From positions 77,421-141,420 of the forward strand of contig DATNFO010000067.1 in the NCBI GenBank assembly GCA_035606355.1: a stretch of DNA of 64,000 bases, read 5' to 3'. The number at the start of each line of letters is the position of its first letter. Positions within the stretch are counted from its first letter, which is position 1. The notes under the pieces were generated by a model, which worked only from the letters and a program-made list of their open reading frames with translations, was not told where the DNA came from and searched no databases. Origin of the DNA: Sulfopaludibacter sp035606355. Its GTDB lineage: Bacteria; Acidobacteriota; Terriglobia; Bryobacterales; Bryobacteraceae. The position numbers and the translations under genes are program-made. Of this stretch, positions 57,606-64,000 are shown one piece after another.

Positions 57606-58511
57606 ATGCAATCTTTTCAAGACATCATCTTCAAGCTCAAAGCCTACTGGGCCGACCGCGGCTGCATCATTCAGGAGCCCTACGATGTCGAAGTGGGCGC
57701 GGGCACCATGGTTGCCGAGACGTTCCTGCGGGTGCTCGGGCCGGATGCGTATCGCGTCGCGTATGTGCAACCCAGCCGCCGGCCGGCGGACGGCCGTTAC
57801 GGCGACAATCCGAACCGCCTCTACAAACATTCACAGTTGCAAGTGATCCTCAAGCCCTCGCCGGCGGACATTATCGAGCAGTATCTCGGCAGCCTGGAAG
57901 CGATCGGTATCGATCTGCGGAAGCACGACATTAAGTTCGAAGAAGATAACTGGGAGGCGCCGACGCTCGGGGCGTGGGGCATCGGCTGGCAGGTGATGCT
58001 GGACGGGTTGGAGGTCACGCAGTTCACCTACTTCCAGCAGTGCGGTGGCATCGATCTGGAAGTGGTTCCCGCTGAAATTACATACGGGCTGGAGCGGCTC
58101 ACCGCGTTTCTGCAGGTGAAGGATAGCGTTTACGACATCGAGTGGACCAAGGGCTTCACGTACCGCGATGTGCGGTACAAGGACGAACTGCAATACTCGG
58201 TCTACAACTTCGAGATGGCGGACATCGCGATGTTGTGGCAGCTGTTCGATCTGCATGAGGCCGAAGCCGCGCGGTTGCTTGGGTTGTACAACGCCAAGGA
58301 TGCGGCGAAGAAGCGCTTCCCTCTGCTGCCTGCGTACGATCAGGTGCTCAAGTGTTCGAACATCTTTAATACGCTGGATGCTCGCGGCGCGATCAGTGTC
58401 ACGGAGCGGGTTGGCGTGATTCAGCGCGTGCGCAAGTTGGCGGTGGCGGTTGCGGCGGCGTGGGTCGATCAGCAGAAGGAAGTCGCTGAAGTCGCGGAGG
58501 TGGCGCAGTGA
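57606..58511 (+). CDS. glyQ: Glycyl-tRNA synthetase alpha subunit
   Basis: 301 residues, normal length. Signatures: SFQDIIFKLKAYWADRGCII, EVGAGTMVAETFLRVLGPDA, YVQPSRRPADGRYGDNPNRL, DNWEAPTLGAWGIGWQVMLD, and YFQQCGGIDLEVVPAEITYG. It forms the catalytic half of the alpha2-beta2 enzyme. The C-terminus ends in a repeated EVAEVAQ, and the gene end (GAGGTGGCGCAGTGA) is duplicated 302 bp downstream at the glyS start, showing that the two genes once overlapped. Confidence 0.96.
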   Translation: MQSFQDIIFKLKAYWADRGCIIQEPYDVEVGAGTMVAETFLRVLGPDAYRVAYVQPSRRPADGRYGDNPNRLYKHSQLQVILKPSPADIIEQYLGSLEAIGIDLRKHDIKFEEDNWEAPTLGAWGIGWQVMLDGLEVTQFTYFQQCGGIDLEVVPAEITYGLERLTAFLQVKDSVYDIEWTKGFTYRDVRYKDELQYSVYNFEMADIAMLWQLFDLHEAEAARLLGLYNAKDAAKKRFPLLPAYDQVLKCSNIFNTLDARGAISVTERVGVIQRVRKLAVAVAAAWVDQQKEVAEVAEVAQ

Positions 58512-58816
58512 GTCGCTTTCGAGGCACATGCGAAAAATCCGGCGCTTCGCACTCAATCCGTTTTTCGAAATACCTTTTACCGCTCCCTGACGGGTTTGTG
58601 AAAAAAAACCGGCTGCTGTTCTCGTCGCGCTGCATTCGCCTTTCGATGCACCTTTTACCGCTTCCTGACGGTCGCGGCTCCGTTAGCAGAATCAACTCAT
58701 ACGGAGCCGTGACCGTAAGGGAGCGGCAAACGGTGCCGGGGATACGGAAGCAATTCGATTTTTTCACAACCCCTGACGGAGCGCTAAAAGGTGTAACGGA
58801 GGTGGCGCGGTGAGTC
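58495..58816. repeat. MITE-like repeat insertion between glyQ and glyS with flanking duplication
   Basis: A 20-bp sequence at 58495-58514 recurs at 58797-58816 with one mismatch (CGGAGGTGGCGC then AGTGAGTC or GGTGAGTC). Between them are terminal inverted repeats of about 36 bp (58570-58608 and 58759-58794, containing ACCTTTTA, CGCTCC and TTGTGAAAAAA) and an inner inverted repeat (58651-58683 with 58698-58731, containing ACGGAGCCGTGACCG). A related unit lies at 63768-63868. No transposase is encoded. Confidence 0.75.
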
Positions 58817-60744
58817 TCCCTTTTCTGCTCGAAATCGGCACCGAAGAGATTCCCGATTGGATGATTCCGCAGGCGCTGCAGAGCTTGCGCCTGCAATTCG
58901 AAAAGCTGGAAATTCCACACGAATCTCTGCGCATGGACGCGACACCGCGGCGCCTGGTGCTGCGCGCCGAAGGGGTCGTCGAAAAGCAGGCGGATAGCGA
59001 AGAACGAGTGATGGGGCCCGCGAAATCCGCTCCTCCGAAAGCGGTCGAAGGCTTCGCCCGCAAGCAGGGACTTCGCGTGGAAGATCTGCAAATCGAATCC
59101 ACGCCGAAGGGCGAGTATTACTGCTTTACGAAGAAGGCGCGTGGCCGCGAGACCAAGGAGATTCTGGCGCAAGCGCTTCCCGAACTGATTCCGCAAATCT
59201 ACTTCCCGAAGACGATGTACTGGACCGGCAAGAGCGGTCCGCGCTTCATCCGTCCGATTCGATGGATCGTGGCGCTGCTCGGGGAAGAGGTGGTGCCGTT
59301 CGAGCTTGCGGGCGTTCGCAGCGATGCGCTCACGAGCGGGCATCGCCGCCTCGGCGCGAAAGAGATCGTGGTCACCACTGCCGATTACGAGCAGCGGCTG
59401 CGCGACCACTTCGTAATTCTCTCGGCCGAAGAGCGGCGCACGAAGATCACCAACGAGCTCGCGGGCGTGCTGGTGAAACCTGACCCGGCGCTGCTCGAAA
59501 CGCTCGTCTACATCACAGAATTTCCTACGCCGATCACCGGCAGCTTCGACGCGCAATTCCTCGAATTGCCTGAAGAGGTGCTGGTGACGGTGATGCGGCA
59601 TCACCAGAAATATTTCTCCATCGAAGACCGCGAAGGGAAGCTCGCGCCGCAGTTCGTGGCGGTGATGAACATCGATTCCGACCCCGAAGGCTTCGTGCGC
59701 AACGGCAATGAGCGTGTGCTCCGCGCCCGCTTCAACGACGCGCGGTTCTTCTGGGAAACGGACCAGAAGAAGAGCCTCGAGGCGCGCAAGCAGGATCTGG
59801 CGAGCGTCACGTTTCAGGCCAAACTCGGCAGCTATCTGGAAAAGACTAACCGCAACGTCGAGCTGGTGAAGGAACTCGGCGGCAATGTTTACGCGCAGCG
59901 CGCGGCCGAACTGCTGAAGTGCGATCTCACTACGGAACTGGTCAAAGAGTTCACGGAGCTGCAGGGCGTGGTGGGCGGCCTCTACGCGCGCGTTCAGGGC
60001 GAGCCCTCCGAAGTCTGGCAGGCCATCTACGATCAGTACAAGCCGGAGAGCATGGACGATGCGATTCCGCGCAATCGCACCGCACAATTGGTCGCGCTCG
60101 CCGACAAGCTCGATACGCTGCGCGGCTGTTTCAAGGCCGGCCTCATCCCGACCGGCTCGCGCGATCCGTTTGCGCTGCGCCGCGCGGCTCAGGGCGTGGT
60201 AAAGATTATCGTCGAAGGCAAATTGGAGTTACCGCTCCTCGATCTGATCCGCGGCGACGAAGCGCTCATCAGCTTCTTCGAAGACCGCGTCAAGTTCTAC
60301 TTCAAAGACATACGCGGCTTCAAGTACGACGAAGTGAACGCCGCGATGGCGGCCGGCTGGAACAACCTGGTGGACCTGGATGCGCGCCTCACGCGCATTC
60401 AGAACCTGCGCCCCACGCCGGATTTCGAACCACTGGCAGCCAGCTTCAAGCGCATACGCAACATTCTGGAGCAGGCTAAATTCGCGGGCGGCGGCACGAT
60501 CGACGAAGCCCTCCTCGAACCCGGACCGGAGCGCGACCTCTACGATGAGTCTCGACGCATCGCGGGCCAGCCCATCGAGAGCACCATCTCGCGGCTGCGT
60601 CCCAAGGTGGACCTGTTCTTCGACAAAGTTTTGGTAAACGCGCCGGATCCGAATGTCCGGCAAAACCGTTTGACGCTGCTCAACACGCTGTTACGTGAAT
60701 TTTCCACGATAGCGGACTTTTCGGAAATTGTTACTACTTCATAG
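58810..60744 (+). CDS. glyS: Glycyl-tRNA synthetase beta subunit
   Basis: 644 residues from GTG 58810, with GGAGG 6 nt upstream that lies inside the duplicated junction. Signatures: LPFLLEIGTEEIPDWMIPQA, VMGPAKSAPPKAVEGFARKQ, FPKTMYWTGKSGPRFIRPIR, VTVMRHHQKYFSIEDREGKL, and LRARFNDARFFWETDQKKSL. The HD-like region and tRNA-binding C-terminus are present, though the total is a little short of the usual 690. It completes the alpha2-beta2 glycyl-tRNA synthetase with glyQ. Confidence 0.95.
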   Translation: MSLPFLLEIGTEEIPDWMIPQALQSLRLQFEKLEIPHESLRMDATPRRLVLRAEGVVEKQADSEERVMGPAKSAPPKAVEGFARKQGLRVEDLQIESTPKGEYYCFTKKARGRETKEILAQALPELIPQIYFPKTMYWTGKSGPRFIRPIRWIVALLGEEVVPFELAGVRSDALTSGHRRLGAKEIVVTTADYEQRLRDHFVILSAEERRTKITNELAGVLVKPDPALLETLVYITEFPTPITGSFDAQFLELPEEVLVTVMRHHQKYFSIEDREGKLAPQFVAVMNIDSDPEGFVRNGNERVLRARFNDARFFWETDQKKSLEARKQDLASVTFQAKLGSYLEKTNRNVELVKELGGNVYAQRAAELLKCDLTTELVKEFTELQGVVGGLYARVQGEPSEVWQAIYDQYKPESMDDAIPRNRTAQLVALADKLDTLRGCFKAGLIPTGSRDPFALRRAAQGVVKIIVEGKLELPLLDLIRGDEALISFFEDRVKFYFKDIRGFKYDEVNAAMAAGWNNLVDLDARLTRIQNLRPTPDFEPLAASFKRIRNILEQAKFAGGGTIDEALLEPGPERDLYDESRRIAGQPIESTISRLRPKVDLFFDKVLVNAPDPNVRQNRLTLLNTLLREFSTIADFSEIVTTS

Positions 60745-60753
60745 GAGCTAAGA

Positions 60754-63498
60754 ATGAAGAAGTTTGTCTACTCGTTCGGCAATGGAACGGCCGACGGGGA
60801 CGGAACGATGAAAGACGTGCTCGGGGGCAAGGGCGCCGGGCTTGCGGAGATGTCGCGGGCCGGCGTGCCGGTGCCGCCCGGATTCACGATCTCGACGGAG
60901 GTGTGCAACATCTTCTTCGACAACAAGCGCACCGTGCCGCAGGAGATTGAAGACCAGGTGGACACGGCTCTCGCCAAGCTCGAAAAGAGCCTCGGCAAGA
61001 AGCTCGGCGATGCCGCCGACCCGCTCCTCCTCAGCGTGCGCAGCGGCGCGAAGTTCAGCATGCCCGGCATGATGAACACGATTCTCAACCTCGGCCTCAA
61101 CGACGAGACCACCGAAGCATTGGCGCAGAAGACCGGCAATGCGCGGTTTGCGTACGATTGCTACCGCCGTTTTATTCAGATGTTCGGCGAAGTGGCGCTC
61201 GAAATCGACATGGAGAAGTTCGACGAAGCCTTCGACGCGCGCAAGCACAAGGTGAAGGCGAAGCTCGATACCGACCTCACGGCCGATGACCTGAAGGCGA
61301 TCATCGGCGAGTACAAGAAGATCGTCAAGAAGGAAACCAAGAAGGACTTCCCGCAGGACGCCAAAGAGCAACTCACGCTGGCGCGCAATGCCGTCTTCAA
61401 TAGCTGGTGGAATCCGAAGGCAAGCTATTACCGCAAGATGGAAAAGATCGCCGACAACCTGGGCACTGCCGCGAACGTGCAGGCGATGGTGTTCGGCAAC
61501 ATGGGCGAGACGTCGTGCACCGGAGTCGGCTTCACGCGCGACCCCGGCAGCGGCGAGAAGGTCTTCTACGGCGAGTTCCTGGTGAACGCGCAGGGCGAAG
61601 ACGTGGTGGCCGGCATTCGCACACCGCAGCCGATCAGCGAGCTGAAGAACTGGAACGAAGCCGTCTACAACAACCTGGTCGAAATCACCAGCAGCCTTGA
61701 GAAGCACTACAAGGATATGCAGGATTTCGAATTCACGGTGGAGGACGGCACGCTGTTCATGTTGCAGACGCGCAACGGCAAGCGCACCGGTCCGTCGGCC
61801 GTGCGCGTGGCGGTGGAGATGCATCAGGAAGGCCTCATCGATGAGAAGACGGCTGTCCTGCGTGTCGCTCCGCAACAACTCGATCAGCTCTTGCACCCGG
61901 TGTTCGACACTGCATCGTTGAAGAAGCTCGTGAAGGTGACCAAGGGCATCGATGCTTCGCCGGGCGCGGCGGTCGGCCGTGTGGCTTTCTCGGCGGATGA
62001 CGCTGTCGTACTCAGCCAGAAGAGTCCGGTGATTCTGCTCCGCAAGGAAACGACGCCTGACGATATTCATGGCATGGACGTCGCGAAAGGGATTCTGACG
62101 GCCATCGGCGGCAAGAGCAGCCACGCGGCCGTGGTGGCGCGCGGCATGGGCCGTCCGTGCGTGGTGGGCGCGGGCGCAATCTCGATCAGCGAGCGGAATA
62201 AGGTCGCGACGGCGAAGGTGGGCGATAAGACGATCACCATCAAAGAAGGCGACTGGATCAGCATGAACGGCACGACGGGCGAGGTTTACCTCGGCCAGGC
62301 CGAGACTAAGGATCCGGACCCGAATTCGCCGGTATTCGCCAGCTTCATGAAGATGGCTGACAAGTATCGCGGCGGCTTCGGCGTTCGCGCGAATGCCGAT
62401 ATTCCGCGTGACGCGAAGGTGGCGCGTGCCTTCGGTGCCGAAGGCATAGGGCTCTGCCGCACGGAGCACATGTTCTTCGCCGAGGATCGCATCGAGCACA
62501 TGCAGCACATGATCCTGCAGCGCGACGAAAAGAGCCGCCGCAAGGCTCTCGCGAAGCTGCTGCCCTTCCAGCGCAAGGATTTCGCCGGGCTGTTCGAAGC
62601 GATGGATGGCTTCCCGGTCGTGATCCGCACGCTCGATCCGCCGCTGCACGAGTTCCTGCCAAAACGCGAAGAGCTGATGGTGGACGTAGCGACGCTGCCG
62701 TACGCCGACATCAAAAAGAAGAAGGAACTGGTCGCGAAGTACGGGCGGTTCGGCGCCGAGGTGAAGAACCTCAAGACGGTGCTGCCAGACCTGCTGCATC
62801 GCGTGGAAGAGCTGCACGAGTTCAACCCGATGCTTGGCCATCGCGGCTGCCGTCTTGGGATCACGTACCCGGAGATCACTGAGATGCAGGCGCGGGCCAT
62901 CTTCGAGGCTGCCGTGCAGGTGGCGAAGAAGGGCAAGAAGGTGATTCCGGAAGTCATGATTCCGCTGATCGGCGGCGTCAAGGAACTGGAGAATCAGAAG
63001 AAAATCGTGGTGCAGGTTGCCGAGGAAGTGCTGGGTAAGGCTGGCATGAAGGATCTCAAGTACATGGTAGGTACCATGATCGAGATTCCGCGCGCTGCGC
63101 TCACTGCGGATTCGGTGGCGAAGGAAGCCGAGTTCTTCAGTTTCGGCACCAACGATCTCACGCAGACCACGATGGGCCTCTCGCGCGACGACTATACGAA
63201 GTTCCAGAAGGACTACGAGGATCGCAAGATTTTCGCCAACGATCCGTTCGGCGTTCTGGACCAGGAAGGCGTCGGCAAGCTGGTGGAAATGGCGGTGAAG
63301 CTGGGTCGCGGCACCCGGCCGGACCTGGAGGTTGGAATTTGCGGCGAGCATGGCGGGGAGCCGAGCTCGGTGCAGTTCTGCTACAGGGCCGGGATGAATT
63401 ATGTGTCGTGCTCCCCGTATCGAGTGCCGATCGCACGGTTGGCGGCGGCGCAAGCTGCGATCTCCGGCGATAAGAGCGAGGCGCAGCGCACGGCGTAA
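60754..63498 (+). CDS. ppdK: Pyruvate, phosphate dikinase
   Basis: 914 residues from ATG 60754 with AGGAG overlapping the glyS stop. ATP-grasp N-domain: DVLGGKGAGLAEMSRAGVPV, PPGFTISTE, and SVRSGAKFSMPGMMNTILNL. Phospho-His domain: GGKSSHAAVVARGMGRPCVV, with the catalytic His. PEP-binding C-domain: GIGLCRTEHMFFAEDRIEHM, GTNDLTQTTMGLSRDDY, and GICGEHGGEPSSVQFCYRAG, then YVSCSPYRVPIARLAAAQAA. It interconverts pyruvate, ATP and Pi with PEP, AMP and PPi, serving glycolysis or gluconeogenesis. All active-site motifs are intact. Confidence 0.97.
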   Translation: MKKFVYSFGNGTADGDGTMKDVLGGKGAGLAEMSRAGVPVPPGFTISTEVCNIFFDNKRTVPQEIEDQVDTALAKLEKSLGKKLGDAADPLLLSVRSGAKFSMPGMMNTILNLGLNDETTEALAQKTGNARFAYDCYRRFIQMFGEVALEIDMEKFDEAFDARKHKVKAKLDTDLTADDLKAIIGEYKKIVKKETKKDFPQDAKEQLTLARNAVFNSWWNPKASYYRKMEKIADNLGTAANVQAMVFGNMGETSCTGVGFTRDPGSGEKVFYGEFLVNAQGEDVVAGIRTPQPISELKNWNEAVYNNLVEITSSLEKHYKDMQDFEFTVEDGTLFMLQTRNGKRTGPSAVRVAVEMHQEGLIDEKTAVLRVAPQQLDQLLHPVFDTASLKKLVKVTKGIDASPGAAVGRVAFSADDAVVLSQKSPVILLRKETTPDDIHGMDVAKGILTAIGGKSSHAAVVARGMGRPCVVGAGAISISERNKVATAKVGDKTITIKEGDWISMNGTTGEVYLGQAETKDPDPNSPVFASFMKMADKYRGGFGVRANADIPRDAKVARAFGAEGIGLCRTEHMFFAEDRIEHMQHMILQRDEKSRRKALAKLLPFQRKDFAGLFEAMDGFPVVIRTLDPPLHEFLPKREELMVDVATLPYADIKKKKELVAKYGRFGAEVKNLKTVLPDLLHRVEELHEFNPMLGHRGCRLGITYPEITEMQARAIFEAAVQVAKKGKKVIPEVMIPLIGGVKELENQKKIVVQVAEEVLGKAGMKDLKYMVGTMIEIPRAALTADSVAKEAEFFSFGTNDLTQTTMGLSRDDYTKFQKDYEDRKIFANDPFGVLDQEGVGKLVEMAVKLGRGTRPDLEVGICGEHGGEPSSVQFCYRAGMNYVSCSPYRVPIARLAAAQAAISGDKSEAQRTA

Positions 63499-63522
63499 TC
63501 GCCAGGCAGGAGTGGTGAGTGG

Positions 63523-63558
63523 GCCGGAGCTTCCGTTTGGGAGGCTCCGGCTTTTTTT
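63523..63558 (+). terminator. Rho-independent terminator after ppdK
   Basis: GCCGGAGCTTCC pairs with GGAGGCTCCGGC (one mismatch) around a short loop, followed by seven T. It lies 25 bp after the ppdK stop. Confidence 0.92.
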
Positions 63559-63586
63559 GTCTAGGCACGTCGGGGGCGGAGGCGCT

Positions 63587-64000
63587 TTAGCGGGTCTTGG
63601 AGGCGAGGCTCGCGGACGGGATGTCAACGTTCTGGTTGGGCCGGCGGGGGCCGCGGAGGTAGGTCGCAGCAATGCCGGCGATGACCGCGCCGGCGACACC
63701 GCCGAGGATGGTCCAGACTACGAGAACCTCGGCGTGGTGCTCGAAGGTGTTACCGCTCCCCTCACCCGTCTGCGAAAAATGCGGCTGCTGTTCTCGTTGC
63801 GCTCCATCCGCCTTTCGACGCACCTTTTGCCGCTCCCTCACGGTCACGGCTCCGTTCGTAAGGGAGTAACCATGGCCCTGTGGGCCGCCGATAGAAATGA
63901 AAGTCGGCGTAGTGCATCCTGGTATCGGTAGCGGCGCGTTTGAGGTCGGTATTCCGCTCTGGAGATGTTGAGGCCGAAGGGAGTTTGACCCGGAACGCGG
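63587..64000 (-). CDS. Possible small membrane protein, 5' end outside window or displaced by a repeat
   Basis: The frame is open from the window edge to the stop at 63587. Its C-terminal part is a credible membrane segment (VVWTILGGVAGAVIAGIAAT) with a basic tail (YLRGPRRPNQNVDIP). Upstream the frame runs through the dispersed repeat unit at 63768-63868, giving SLTNGAVTVRERQKVRRKAD, which is a translation of repeat DNA rather than a known domain. Either the repeat inserted into the gene's 5' part, or the true start lies after it. I do not recognise a family. Confidence 0.35.
   Translation of the reverse strand, partial: PRSGSNSLRPQHLQSGIPTSNAPLPIPGCTTPTFISIGGPQGHGYSLTNGAVTVRERQKVRRKADGAQREQQPHFSQTGEGSGNTFEHHAEVLVVWTILGGVAGAVIAGIAATYLRGPRRPNQNVDIPSASLASKTR
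63768..63868. repeat. Dispersed repeat unit related to the glyQ-glyS insertion
   Basis: Shares CGGCTGCTGTTCTCGT, CGCCTTTCGA, GCACCTTTT, CCGCT and CACGGCTCCGTT with the units at 58600-58690. It contains no gene of its own and overlaps the uncertain membrane-protein frame. Confidence 0.75.

Noticed and set aside
60748..63699. Very long open frame (983 codons) on the strand opposite ppdK
   Set aside because: It mirrors a highly conserved gene in high-GC DNA, shows no family motif, and is explained by codon bias.
1..64000. Search for tRNA, rRNA, integrase, transposase and attachment sites
   Set aside because: None could be supported by eye; the mobile-looking DNA is limited to non-coding repeats.

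Overview
The window is high-GC DNA with a typical soil Acidobacteriota gene set, most like the Solibacter/Bryobacter lineage. The indicators are six TIGR03435 (DUF3738, 'soil-associated') domains, three large orphan MacB/FtsX-type permeases of the ADOP class (two paired with PadR regulators), an Oar-like TonB-dependent receptor with a carboxypeptidase-regulatory domain, a DUF1592-DUF1552 pair, and an imuA-imuB-dnaE2 cassette. I see no rRNA, tRNA, CRISPR array, integrase or transposase. The assignment rests on gene content only.

Layout. 1-3.8 kb: end of a GT-C-type membrane glycosyltransferase and three tandem TIGR03435 genes, the middle one broken by a stop codon. 3.9-11.1 kb: two secreted proteins, an M19-like dipeptidase, an S10 carboxypeptidase, a frameshifted beta-lactamase-like/alpha-beta hydrolase fusion whose catalytic residues are lost in both domains, and a VOC gene broken by a stop. 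11.1-19.7 kb: DUF1697, ADOP plus PadR, AraC-DinB, a Tat-exported VOC protein, TIGR03435, and a TetR/FAD-monooxygenase divergon. 19.9-30.4 kb: S9 peptidase, broken Uma2 nuclease, secreted carboxypeptidase-regulatory protein, two VOC genes, a second ADOP plus PadR, a decayed toxin-antitoxin locus and an orphan nuclease-like gene. 30.8-40.4 kb: TonB-dependent receptor, DUF1592-DUF1552, GNAT acetyltransferase, feoA-feoB. 40.4-46.3 kb: a divergent TIGR03435 gene facing an operon of BlaI-type repressor, M56 protease fused to TIGR03435, and ADOP permease. 46.3-55.5 kb: SnoaL-like protein, dnaE2-imuB-imuA, Xre-RES toxin-antitoxin, mutL. 55.8-64 kb: lysozyme-like protein and the housekeeping run recO, glyQ, glyS, ppdK.

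Most notable points. (1) The BlaI / M56::TIGR03435 / ADOP operon has the layout of a BlaR1-BlaI antibiotic sensor, but the penicillin-binding sensor is replaced by a TIGR03435 domain and the output gene is an ADOP permease. The same domain occurs alone as a secreted protein in the divergent gene. This suggests, without proving, that TIGR03435 proteins are extracytoplasmic sensing or ligand-binding modules. (2) Several genes are in decay (TIGR03435, hydrolase fusion, VOC, Uma2, HicA/DUF5615). (3) Three families of short dispersed repeats fill intergenic spaces: a modular multi-hairpin element (four copies), CACAGAG-type repeats, and a MITE-like element lying between glyQ and glyS and flanked by a near-perfect 20-bp duplication of the gene junction.

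All family assignments come from reading motifs by eye; no database search was run.
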